A stretch of 64,000 nt of DNA from Asparagopsis taxiformis (Eukaryota; Rhodophyta; Florideophyceae; Bonnemaisoniales; Bonnemaisoniaceae). The notes below the pieces were generated by a model, which saw only the letters and a list, made by a program, of their open reading frames with translations, had not been told where the DNA came from and ran no database searches. Where the stretch lies: NCBI GenBank assembly GCA_030407315.1, contig JALQPE010001976.1, positions 82,301 through 146,300 of the forward strand, given 5' to 3'. Shown in pieces: positions 20,792-31,781 of the stretch. Numbering within the stretch: the stretch's first letter is position 1; each line of letters opens with the position of its first letter. Both the position numbers and the translations under genes were made by a program.

Positions 20792-22960
20792 CACTACGGT
20801 GTTGAAAAGGGGGCCTCAGACAGTACGGTGAGACAGTGATTTTTACTGTCTGAGACAGTAAAAATCACTATGCGGCAAATGAAAATTAATGCCACACTTG
20901 GAGACAGTGATTTGCACTGTCTGGCAGACAGTACGGAACACTGTCTGCAGACAGTAAAAAACACTGTCTCACCGTACTGTCTGAGGCAATGAATGGAGAC
21001 AGTAAAAATTAATGATTTATTCAATAGTTGGATATGATGTAATTTACTGTACTGGGCAGTGTTGGCGGATAGTGTTTTGTATTGGCCAAGGCAACATGGC
21101 CGGATAGTGAAATACGCTGCCTGGGACAACAGATGGAACCAACACGGTGCACTGTCCTGGGTAGTACCTGGAGACAGTGATTTTCACTGTCCTGGCCAGT
21201 ACCTGGAGACAGTGATTTTCACTGTCCTGGCCAGTACCTGGAGACAGTGATTTTCACTGTCCTGGGCAGCACCTGTAGACAGTATTTTGTGCTGCCCTGG
21301 GCAGCACCTGTAGACAGTATTTTGTGCTGCCCTGGGCAGCACCTGGAGACAGTAAAAATAGTAAAATTCAGTGTCTGGGAGTGGTGGATGAGATGGAGCG
21401 TCATGCTGTCGTGGGCATCTTTTTGGGGTAGAGGGAGGCAGTTCTAGTGCTACGAGGATGGGTAATGGATGGTATCTACGTGAGAATGGTCACAATTGTA
21501 CGGCTAGGAATTTATATTTCGTAGTGACTATGAGCTAGAGAGAAGTACAAGCGGTAGGATAGGTAGCAATCTAAGAGGGTGCAATATGGGATGCTTCACT
21601 CTGGATTTGTTTATTTGCGCAGGATACATTGAGAGTAAAATATCCCTATGCTAGAACTGCTACTACAACCAACACTATTATGAATAGTAAAACTAAAAGT
21701 ACCAGAAAGTCTACAAATCTATCAACTGATTGCGCTGCATGAATAAGCTAGGAAATGAAGAGAAAGAGAAAAAACAGATGTAGTGAAAGGAAACAAGTTA
21801 GTGACGTTGAATTGGAGTGGGAAACTGATGGTTACCAGGAGACTAACGTACCTTAACGAATACCATTGCATCCCAAATCGAAATCTGTACTCACAGGCAG
21901 AGCAACAAAAATGGAGGAGTGAGAGAGAAAGATGAACGAAAGGAGAATTGGAAAACTCCCCGACTGGAAACTTGAGAAAACGAATAGAATACTGGGTTAG
22001 TGGCGTGAAATGTGGTGACGTACCATGTACACTGCTCCGGAAGCGTATACGCTTCCGGAGCAGTAATTATAATTACTGATGCTTTTTTTTCCGACGGATA
22101 TGGAGATGGAAAGAGGGATTTCCAGAATCTGTCGTTTAAGTAGCACTCTGCGGGCGGAAAAGACGTGTAGGAGAACAATAGAGGGATGAATTTGAAACGG
22201 AGCGGTGCGATGGGAGGCCCAGAAAAACGATACCTAGGCTGCGAATTACGCTTGGAAGCACATGATCTGGCAGAGGAGGCGCACATTATCGTATCTTCTA
22301 CCGCCTTTTATTGTCTAGAATGACGTCATCACTACAGAAATATAGGAAAAACACTAGCATATGGGGCCTACAGGACAGGCGGAGGTGAAGAGTAGGAAAA
22401 ATGGCGCACTTTCCTGGACGAGGAGTCCGCGCTTCCAGTGATGATGTGGATGGTATATATCGATAACGTCATTGTATGCTCCGAGTACACTTGGCAGGCA
22501 GTCAAAGCGGGCCACGTGGATGGTGGCGGTTAGGAAACAGCAGTGTCGAAGAATTTTTATAATTTTCATGTTGCAAGCGAGCAGTGAGTCTGCATTGCAA
22601 TATATAAATGTATGCTAATTTAAGATATCACACCGAGTACGATTCAACGAGACATCGTGTTTTCACCTTGTGAATAGGGCCGAGAATATGGTAGAGTATA
22701 CGAGTAGGAACTACGTGCATGAGAAAATCAGATTCAGTATTAGTGCTTAGAGCATCACTGCGTAACAAACGGAAGTGGATACGTCTTGGCCAGGCTGGTG
22801 TTTAGGGAATGCGATACAAGATAGCAAAACGATATTGAGTAGGTCGAGCCCGGATGAAATAGCAATCATTGTGCATAAAGTAATGAGCATAGGACAAATC
22901 ATTGTGGTGAAACAGTTCATTGGATCGAATGAAAGCCAGGAAAGGTTTCGTAATGGTTGA
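20792..22960. repeat. Type-A end of DT2 (right arm of the inverted repeat)
   Basis: Inverse counterpart of 17190-19731. It has only about six 35-bp satellite units (21140-21350) against about fourteen in DT1, and a different palindromic insert at 22031-22077. The outermost 300 bases (ACAGT repeats with GAGACAGTGATTTTTACTGTC) are nearly the same in the two arms, while the inner part is more diverged. Confidence 0.88.
22031..22077. repeat. Perfect 34-bp palindrome overlapping a 16-bp palindrome
   Basis: 22031-22064 has 17-base arms (ACTGCTCCGGAAGCGTA and its complement) with no loop. 22062-22077 (AGTAATTATAATTACT) is a second perfect palindrome sharing three bases. Both occupy the position that holds the larger inverted repeat 18051-18183 in the DT1 arm. 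Confidence 0.92.
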
Positions 22961-22989
22961 ATTTAGTGGCGGAGAAATATAATTCTGCA

Positions 22990-25329
22990 CTATAGCGGAG
23001 AAGTAGCGGAAAAGAGTAAATCTCCTTCAGCAAGCGAGACATGCATCAATATTGCCCAGTATAGTTCGTCTGAAGTGCAAGTTGAACCTCGCAAAGTGAA
23101 TATCAGAGGTCGTTGGCTAGTGGTTGAAGAAGTCTGCAACGATGGAGCAATTCTTGAAAACGGATTTGGCTGCAGAAAACTATTCCGAACAGGCCAGAGT
23201 TCGTGCAGTTCTCTTCGACGGAGAATCTGGCTGGGTGTACGGTGAAATTGTTGTTCAACGGATCGTTTAGGGGTGCTCCGGACGTCCAAAATTGTGTCAA
23301 CCTCGAGATGACGGCGTACTACACTTGTAGCCGTTGGTGGGCCGGGCTGAAACCGAACTCGGTTGGTACCATTGGGCAGGAATGGATTGCTGGTTTGTTG
23401 GAAATCTTCGGGTACGTGAAGGAGGTGGCCGAGTATTGGAACGTTTCGGATGTGTTGAGGATGCTGGATGGCTCCATTCCCAGCGTGGGTGACCCGAGCA
23501 AGAGCTTCGACATTCACTCACGCGTTGTCGAAGTTTTTGCGCCGATGGTGCCCAAGAAGGGGTTCTGAGCGGACTTACATCCCAAGGAAGGCCCTCCCAA
23601 TGGCTCCAAGTTTGAGAACATCTTTCCCAAACGGAAGTCTGTGTTTTGAAAGGACGCCAGGAAAATGCTCCTGCGCGTAACTGGCTACCGCGACATGTAA
23701 ATGCGGAAACAATTTTACGTGGTGGACCCACACATCCCACATGCTGCGCTCCCAGTCACATGTGGTCATGATTCCGCCATCCCTTCCCCTTCCATTTCTA
23801 TTTCCCTGACCATCCCTTCATCCTCCATTCCTTTGCCTTTGAAGAATCCAATTGAGGTAGTACCACCTCAATTAGATTCTTCCAGCTATTCCGAGGCTGC
23901 CTCTGTTTCTGCCACTACCCCTGTCGTGTCTGCATCGTCCGGAGTGGAAACTTCTGGGAAAGTGATGCCCAAAAGGAGTACCTGCCTGAAAGAGAGTCGT
24001 TCCGATCGTGGTGGAACAGCGACGGCGGGTGGTGCGAGCCCTGTTCAGGTCGTCGAGCTGGAGAGCGCACCCAAGGATGCGGGTAAAAGCTCCATCCTCG
24101 GGAAGCGCAACTAGGAAACCGCTTCTGCGACGCCCGAGCCCTCTACCAAAAAGAGGAAGCTCAGTGAGACTTCATCAAAGTCGTCGTCAAAGAAATCCAA
24201 GTCGGCTTCCAGAGGACGTTCTCGGGAGCCGATTCTCCAGTTCGACGACGCCCATGAGAATCCCATTCCCGACAGTATCGTCGATGAGAATGTGGCCGCC
24301 GTTCTCCCCAGCGCAATTGCGTCTGGTAGCCCGATGAAGTACTACATGGAAATTACGACGGTAGAGACGGTGCGGGCGGAAATAAAGGCGGCAGCATTCC
24401 TGGCAGCTGCATCGCCAGGTGCTGAGGACTCGGTGGTGGAATAGTACTTTGCGGTGAAGCGGCGTTGCTGGACAACATGGGGGTGGTTGTTGTGGAAGGC
24501 CTCTTGCAGTCGTCCACGGCTGGTAGTGCGACGCATGACCTCTTCAGTCACTTTCTCGGCAGTTCCCGCTGGTTGAGGAGGTTGAAAAGCCACAGAAACC
24601 CTCCCAGCAGTCTGATTCTGATTATGAAGACAGGAAACCACAGGACGAGCCGCCAGATTTCGCCAAGCCCGGTTTTGATCCTTCGCCGTGGCATTTCATC
24701 CACAACGTGGGTGCTGCGAAGGACCGCATAGATGGTGGTCGTGGGCGACTCCCCCTGCCGCGGTGTGAATTGTGCGACAAGCTGGAGGAGGGGAATTTGG
24801 ATATGTACAGGAACAAGTTGGTGGCAGAGCTTGCTCTTGGTGTTTGTGCGGATTTCTTGAAGTTGGGAATGGAGGGTGAGGATCCTGTCTTTTTCCCGAA
24901 GACAGGATTACGGCTGCTTCTTAAAACAGATGGGGCTGCGGACCAGGATGGGCACACGGACTTCTGAGTATCCCAATTTTGAGGAGTCGGACCTACCCAA
25001 TCCCCATCCTATTTCATGATGTCGAGCGGAGCCGATGGGTTCTTTATAGTAGCTGCACCTTATAGTCATGTATGCCTGGTCCATACGGACGCCGACATGT
25101 GGAAGGTTCCCGTTAACCACTTTTATGTGCCACCCTATTCCGTCTTAGTTGATCGCGGTGACCTTTACCATTACGGGGTCGGCTTCAGGTGAGGAGATCT
25201 TCCTGTGGGAGCAGAATTTAGTCTATGGTCTGCCCACGCGCGGCCACATCTACTTGAAGACGGAGAAGGACGTCCTCACGGACCACATCCACACCGTCGA
25301 ATATTAAAAGTATGACAGGAGCAATAGAT
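22990..25329 (+). pseudogene. Chimeric ParB-dioxygenase pseudogene
   Basis: About 23000-23100 matches the start of paralog 2 (AEKS..SPS then IAQYSSS), then the frame jumps to paralog-2 codons around residues 380-410 (VVRKWLNSATMEE region), and from about 23180 the rest follows paralog 1 from its PEFVQFSSTEDLAGC block to the final codons (HTVEY). Many frameshifts and stops interrupt it (for example after 23568, 24114 and 24967), and the Ser/Pro-rich centre is partly deleted. The N-terminal ParB signature of paralog 1 is missing. It cannot encode a full protein. It keeps the position next to the type-A end, where DT1 has transposase and then paralog 2, so deletion across that interval explains the chimera. 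Confidence 0.88.
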
Positions 25330-25756
25330 AGCATACGAGAAGTATTAAAACCTATGCTATTGTTCCCTGCTATGAAGTTCTGTCTTTCTCATCTCAACAT
25401 TATTCGCTTAGCCCACCTTTCTATTTTCATCTATACATCTGACCTTCATGTCATAGTTTAGTGCTACTAAGCCTATTGATTGCTACTTTTTTGTATTAGT
25501 CTACAACTTTACATGATTTCACTAGCTAGACCGTAGGGGGGACTAGTTTTAGACCTTGACAACCCGTGAGGTTCGACTATAAGAGACGTTGCTGAGATAA
25601 CACATGACACAGAATGCTCCTGGAAGCCACTCACAGCCGTACAAACGTTTTGCTGAGCCATGTTCCTGACTTCCCAATTCCTTGCTCACCCTTCCCTAGG
25701 TGGGAGGGGGACGGAACTCTCAGCCCCTTACAGCGGAAGCCGTTTACCGGGGATTC
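25330..25756. other. Former 3' flank of the pseudogene
   Basis: Diverged reverse complement of the 3' flank of paralog 1 (about 3650-3984), followed by the array lead-in at 25700-25756. No gene. Confidence 0.7.
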
Positions 25757-26123
25757 TTACAGCAAAGTCATCGTTACGATGACTTTGCTGTAAGAAAGCG
25801 TTTCCATTACAGTGGCCAAGAATTTTTTTACCGGGTAAAAAAATCATGGCAGCTGTAATGATTTGCTGTAAGGAAACGTTTCCATTGCAGTGGCCAAAAA
25901 ATTTTACCGGGTAAAAAATCAGCAAGAATTTTTACCGGGTGAAAAATCGTGGCTGCTGTAATGATTTATTTTCTTACAGCAAAGTCATCGTTACGATGAC
26001 TTTGCTGTAAGAAAGCGTTTCAATTACAGTGGCCAAGAATTTTTTTACCGGGTAAAAAATCATGGCTGCTGTAATGATTTATTTTCTTACAGCAAAGTCA
26101 TCGTAACGATGACTTTGCTGTAA
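25757..26123. repeat. Palindrome array 6 (three intact 37-nt palindromes)
   Basis: Copies at 25757-25793, 25974-26010 and 26087-26123. A half-palindrome (TTTGCTGTAAGG at 25861) marks a lost copy between the first two. Spacers contain TTTACCGGGTAAA as in DT1. Confidence 0.94.
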
Positions 26124-27318
26124 GCATCCCTGGTAAATTGCTTCCGCTGTAAGCGGCAGGGACTTCCGTCCTTTTCCGACCTAGGGAAGGGTGAGGAAGG
26201 AATTATGAAGTCAGGAAACAGGGTATAGGAATGGTATGGACGGCTGTAGGCGGCATTAGGTAACACATTGTGTTGTTTACACCCGGTTTGAGCTGGGTGT
26301 TGTGTCTAGTATGGTTGGAGGAGTGTACGAAATTTCTACCACGTGGTCGGAAATGGTTCAATTTTCTCACGACAGAGATTCTGACTTTCGAAATTCAAAA
26401 TCGTTAAAGTGGGCTGGAGTTGGTGTGAACACCTCCAGGACCTCTGGGAAGGATCTGGTAACACATGTCCTGTGACTGCACGCGGTTATCCTCTCTGAAA
26501 TCAACCATAGATTATCAGAGGGCAAAATCTACTCTTGGTGCCGTGTGGCACATTGACTATATAAAACCGTCTGTTTCCAGTTTTTATATACTTTACTCTC
26601 GAGTAGATAGGATTTCAGCTGTCCAAGTAAAGAATGGGCCATATAAATGTTTCATTTCAACACAAGCATTGTGCAATTCAACCTCTTCCAGGTCCAAAAA
26701 CTTGTCCAGAGTACACTTCCAGGCCATCGCCTGGGAGCGTACTCTAGACAATTTTTTGGACTAAGTGCACTTTCAAGTGCATGCACTTGGAGGCATCCAG
26801 TCCAAATCTACGTCGTTCCGACAAAGTTGAATTTTGGCCATGGCCGAAATTCATCACATCTGCAGTTGTGAGAATCTGATGACCAAAAATCGATGCATTC
26901 TGCCAGCCCTAATGCGCAAGCCAGAAGCTTTACGGACAGATAAAACACCTTTCTGTACTCCCCAGAGCCACTCCAGCCCTTATACACTACGGTGTTGAAA
27001 AGGGGGCCTCAGACAGTACGGTGAGACAGTGATTTTTACTGCCTCACTGTACAATGATCTTCAGGAAGTAGGATATTTTCTAAGCCTAGCACGGGAGAGA
27101 AAGATGGAAGCGTAGGCATGCAGAAGTATAGAGGCAATAGTATGTGTAGACTATGGCAGTGGTAGAAAAGTATTTCATGCACGAAAAGGACTGGTAGAGT
27201 GACACTAGAGAAGTGATGCTTAGCAGGAAGGGAGGTGGAGATGATGAAGGAGGACAACAGACATGAGATCGAGGGTTGACACCAACGGCTTACAGACGGG
27301 GCAGTTTACCAGGGATGT
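26124..27318. other. Inter-array module with a 172-bp satellite copy and a stray CACTA end
   Basis: 26130-26560 is the array-exit module also found at 27533-27960 and 28602-29030. About 26640-26984 contains one diverged copy of the 172-bp satellite of 29511-30190 and its flank. 27051-27310 is the inverse of 8140-8400 in DT1. No gene recognised. Confidence 0.65.
26985..27050. mobile_element. Truncated CACTA terminus inside DT2
   Basis: The first 50 bases (CACTACGGTGTTGAAAAGGG onward) are the same as the outer end of DT2 at 20792, then the match breaks off after ACTGCCTCACTG. It is preceded by TATA. It is a leftover end of another family member, or a piece copied from the element's own end. 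Confidence 0.85.
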
Positions 27319-27532
27319 TTACAGCAAAGTCATCGTAACGATGGCTTTGCAGTAAGGATACAATTCATTACAGTAGCCATGATTTGTTTACCCGGTAAAA
27401 AATTCTCCGGCCACTGTAAGAAAAAAATTCATTACAGTGGCCAAGAATTTTTTTACCGGGTAAACAAATCATGGCTACTGTAATGAATTGTTTTCTTACA
27501 GCAAAGTCATCGTAACGATGACTTTGCTGTAA
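27319..27532. repeat. Palindrome array 7 (two 37-nt palindromes)
   Basis: Copies at 27319-27355 (two substitutions, GGC and AGT) and 27496-27532, with TTTACCCGGTAAA and TTTACCGGGTAAA between. A central half-site remnant near 27415-27435 suggests a deleted middle copy. Confidence 0.92.
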
Positions 27533-28284
27533 GCATCCCTGGTAAACTGCCTCAGCTGTAAGCGGCTGGGAGCTTGGTCCCTCCCTCACCTTGGGAAGGG
27601 TGAGCAAGGAATTGTGAAGCCGTAAAACATGGCAGAGGGATGGTTTGGACGGCTATTAGCGGTGTTGAGGAGCACTCTGCGTCGTGCTAACCCGGTCTGG
27701 GCTGTGGGTGCCCTGCCTGGTACGGCGGGAGGAATGCACAAAATTTCAAACACAATTTCCTCAAGAGTGAAATTCTGATTATCGAAACTCAACCTCCCTA
27801 AAATGAACTAGAGCTGGCATGAGCACCTCCACGACGTCTGGAAAGGTACTGACAGTACGTTTTCGGAGCATTGGCGCAGCTGTTCTCTCTGAGATCAAGC
27901 ATAGAGTATCCGTGGCCAGATTCTATTCCTGGTGCCGTGTGGCACAGTGACCACACCAAATCGCCCTTTTTAGCAGACTATAGATTTGAGTTACTAGGAA
28001 TCTAGCTGCCTTCAATACCAACATAGTTGGTAAGTAGGCTAGCCTAGGATTGTAGGAAAATCAGGAAGGAAGGGAGGGTAGGTATGCAGCAACATGAAGG
28101 GGGTAGTATGAGTAGATAATGGCGGTGGTAGACAAGGATTGCACTCACCGAAGGGTCGGCTGGAGTGACACCAGAGTCGACACAGGAAGGAAGGTTGGGA
28201 TAGGCTGGGATGAAGGAGGACAAGAGACATGAGAGAGAGGGTGAGGCCAGACCGCTTACAGCTGAGGCAGTTTACCAGGGATGC
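27533..28284. other. Inter-array module, second DT2 copy
   Basis: Shares with 26124-26560 and 28602-29290 the sections TCCCTCACCTTGGGAAGGGTGAG, a middle part with CTCTGAGATCAAGCATAGA, and an exit leading to TTACCAGGGATGCTTACAG. These are diverged repeats of one roughly 0.7-kb module. No gene. Confidence 0.7.
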
Positions 28285-28601
28285 TTACAGCAAAGTCATC
28301 GTTACGATGACTTTGCTGTAAGAAAGGAAACATTACAGCCGGCACGATTTTTTACCCGGTAAAAAAATTCTTGGTGATTTTTTACTCGGTAAAAATTCTT
28401 CGCCCACTGTAATGTTTCCTTTTCTTACAGCAAAGTCATCGTAACGATGACTTTGCTGTAAGTAAACGTTTCATTACAGTAGCCACGATTTTTTACCCGG
28501 TAAAAAAATTCTTGGTGATTTTTTACCCGGTAAAATCCTTCGCCCACTGTAATGTTTCCTTTTCTTACAGCAAAGTCATCGTAACGATGACTTTGCTGTA
28601 A
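28285..28601. repeat. Palindrome array 8 (three 37-nt palindromes)
   Basis: Copies at 28285-28321, 28425-28461 and 28565-28601: a regular 140-bp period with near-identical spacers, each holding two TTTACCCGGTAAA-type sites (one mutated to TTTACTCGGTAAA). This is the clearest unit structure of all the arrays. Confidence 0.95.
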
Positions 28602-29510
28602 GCATACCTAGTGAATTGCCTCAGCTGTAAGCGGCTGGGAGCTTTGTCCCTCCCTCACCTTGGGAAGGGTGAGATAGGAATTGTGAAGTCGGGAACATTG
28701 TGGAAGGATGGTTTCGACGGCTTCGGGCGGCTTTCAAGAGCAATCTGTGTCTTGTTCACCCGGTCTGAGGTAACTAAAATGTTCAGTATTGCGAGAGGAG
28801 CACGCAAAATTTCAACCACGATTTTCTCATGACAGAGATTCTGGCGGTCGAAATTCAAACTCGTTAAAATGGACTAGAGTTGGAGTTAACACCTCTAGGA
28901 CCTCTGGAAAGGTACTGCCTGCACATTTTCCGAGGCTACAAAAGGCTGTTCTCTCATATCAAGCATAGATTATCGATGCGCAAAATCTACTCCTGGTACC
29001 GTGTAGCACGTTGACTATACAAAACTGTCCATTTACCGTTATAATACACCCTACTTTCACGTAGGTAGGAATCTAGATATTCACTTTACATCGATGATTA
29101 TGAAGCAGGTTAGGCTAGGATAGGAGGGTAGGCATGGAGTGAAATGAAGGCAGTGGTATGAGTAGACTATGGCAGTGGAAGACAGGTATTTAATTCACAA
29201 GAGGGGCGTGTGAAGTGACACCAGAGGCACGGTGTGTCACAGGAAGGGAGATTGGGATGATGAAGGAGGAGTAGAGACTTGAGAGATGGGTTGTTGAGGA
29301 ATGATTCTAGCTCCAGTACATAACTACATTGCTCCTCTATAGGCCACGGCAATCGACTCCAGCAGTCCAAGAAAAAATGGACTATACGAATGTTTCATTT
29401 CAATATCAGAATTGTGCAGTTGAGCCTCTTCAAGGTCCGAAAACTTGTCCAGAGTACGCTTCCAGGCTACTTGAAGGCATCCAGACCACTTGCACATCGT
29501 TCCGACAAAT
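28602..29510. other. Inter-array module, third DT2 copy
   Basis: Repeats the module seen at 26124 and 27533, then runs into the flank of the 172-bp satellite (TCCAAGAAAAAATGGACTA, compare TCCAAGTAAAGAATGGGC at 26620). No gene. Confidence 0.65.
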
Positions 29511-30190
29511 TTCAATTTTGGCCATCACATCTCCAGTTGTGAGAATGTGGTGACCAAAAATCGATGAATTCTACCAGCCCTTCCACGCAAGTCAGAAGCT
29601 TTGAGTACAATTAGACCATGTCTCAGTGCTCCCTAGAGCCACTCCATCCCTTCTAGACCACTTCCACATCGTTCCGAAAAAGTTCAATTTTGGCCATCAC
29701 ATCTCCAGTTGTGGGAATCTGGTGACCAAAAATCGATGCATTCTGTCAGCCCTAGCGCGTAAGCCGGAAGCTCTACGAACGCATAGAACACTTTTCCGTA
29801 CTCCCTAGAGCCACTCCAACCCTTACAGACCACTTGCACATCATTCGGACAAAGTTCAATTTTGGCCATCACATCTCCAGTTGTGGGAATCTGGTTGCCA
29901 AAAATCGATGCATTCTGGCAGCCCTAACGCATAATCCAGCAGCTTTACGAACGCATAGAACACTTTTCCGTACTCCCTAGAGCCACTCCAACCCTTACAG
30001 ACCACTTGCACATCATTCGGACAAAGTTCAATTTTGGCCATCACATCTCCAGTTCTCAGAATCTGATGGCCAAAAATCGATGAATTCTACCAGCCCTTCC
30101 ACGCAAGCCAGAAGCTCCTATTACAATTACAACACGTTTTAGTGCTCCCTAGAACCACCCCAACCCTTTCAGACCACTTTGCAGCCTTTT
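29511..30190. repeat. 172-bp tandem satellite, four copies
   Basis: TTCAATTTTGGCCATCACAT begins at 29511, 29683, 29855 and 30027, an exact 172-bp period. Other landmarks are CAAAAATCGATG and CCCTAGAGCCACTCCA. Copies two and three are most alike, so they are the most recent. A single diverged unit sits at about 26820-26984. Confidence 0.95.
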
Positions 30191-30283
30191 TCGCGGGGTC
30201 CGAAATCGCCTCCTTCTTCTTCCCGAGTGAGAAACATCAGTCCCCCTCAGATGCTTACAGAGAAGTTGGTTTACCATGGTTTC

Positions 30284-30540
30284 TTACAGCAAAGTCATCG
30301 TTACGATGACTTTGCTGTAAGCAACCGGGGTAAACTGCCTTTGCTGTAAGAAAACTGAATAGCAGTTCCGACAGCTTGTCCTGAGAAAGCAAATCCGCCT
30401 TAACGATGACTTTGCTGTAAGAAAACAGAGAACTTACAGTTCTGACAGCTTGTCCTGAAGAAAAAAATCCGCCTTAACGATGACTTTGCTGTAAGAAAAC
30501 AGAGTAATTACAGTTCTGACAGCCTGTCCAGAAAACCCTT
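30284..30540. repeat. Palindrome array 9 (one full, two half palindromes)
   Basis: A full 37-nt palindrome at 30284-30320 is followed by two units of about 75 bp containing only the right half (AACGATGACTTTGCTGTAAG) next to CTTACAG/TTACAG and GTTCTGACAGC. This is the last array before the captured-gene section. Confidence 0.9.
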
Positions 30541-30817
30541 CCTCCCGCTCCAGTTATAGTCTGTTACCTATCCTAGAAACGTTCCCAGTCCGAGGTATCG
30601 TACCGCTTGATCACTTATGTACTATACTTGTGCTGCCAAAGATATTAAAATAATCGCTGCTGGAAAGCATCGTTTCTGTCTCGGCGAAGACGCTGGACGA
30701 CGGAGTGATATTGCGGGCGGAATACACACGATAACATTAATCACTACTCCCCTAATCGCCCAACTTGAGTATACTTACTAAAGAAATTAGATGACTCTTC
30801 CCCGATATGATCGTCAA

Positions 30818-31422
30818 TCATTCCGAACCTACACTCTTCAATGCTTTAGCTCTGTCGGCATCTTTCCACGGACGTGAAGGCTCCATGATCAGTAACGGCG
30901 ATTCAGTCGGGGAGATACGCAGTGTCGAAAAGGCCGATTGCCACACCGCCTGTATGGCGTCCCAATTCTGCACGGTGGCAGCGCCGGTTCTTTCGTCAAA
31001 GGCGTAGACGTTTCGCACGTCGTGTCAGGCGTCGGGCGACGTGAGGATATAATCGCCATCGAGATATTTCCAGTGTACAGAACTTGGTCGTCGCGCGACA
31101 CGAGCAGCGTGAAACCTGGCTGATTGTCAGCCGACGATATGCGCCGTACATACGCTGCTATGTCGCGGATGCGCGTGTCCGGCGTCGAGAAGAATGGATT
31201 ATTGCGGAGACGTTGTTGTTGCACCGGTTGCAGTTGCAGAACGAGACATAATTGCAGCAGGACAGCGAATATGAGCACGCCTTTGGTGACAGACGCCCAG
31301 CCGAGTTGGTCTGGAGCTATCTGCGGGGGAAGGCCAGATCGCGTCGGCATGAGGATTCGAGTGCCGGTCAGTTGTAGTATGAGTGTACAAGTGTATGTTA
31401 TGTCAAGAGATGCAGCTTGCAT
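30818..31422 (-). pseudogene. Actin-family protein fragment
   Basis: Minus-strand residues from 31018 down (AFDERTGAATVQNWDAIQAVW, then LRISPTESPLLIMEPSRP) match the actin-fold block that in actin reads NWDDMEKIWHH...PEEHPVLLTE. The segment upstream (31422-31020; PFFSTPDTRIRDIAAYVRRI, NQPGFTLLVS) is in another frame and includes a hydrophobic stretch (VLIFAVLLQLCLVLQL) not normal for actins. The fragment ends abruptly at a stop at 30818. It is probably a captured piece of an actin-related protein gene; the exact subfamily cannot be told. Confidence 0.6.
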
Positions 31423-31781
31423 TAGTGGTCGAGCGCGTACAAGTTACCAAGTTACGCTCCGTGAAATATTGATGCTTCCAGTCGTTGAACGTACGCTGCA
31501 CACCCACCAGGATAGAACGATACGCGCCGCGCCGCGCCATCTGTGTGACACGCGTGTCTACAACTTGCACGCCATGTACAATTCTGCACATCAACATTGA
31601 GAATACACCAGTCCAACTAAATTGCCGTTCCGCAACTCCGAAATATGTCCCAACCCGTAAGCTCTGGCCGCTCGCCACTCCCAAACGTCTCATCGCCAAC
31701 GTGGCGCAACGCACCTCAAGTTTTACATGATGCTGCTATGACATATCCGAGTCGATCTAATTCATGTAGCATACCATTAAA
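31423..31781. other. Captured region, no gene recognised
   Basis: About 360 bases between two minus-strand gene fragments. Short open frames on both strands lack protein-like composition. It may be host intron or flanking DNA carried with the fragments. Confidence 0.4.
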
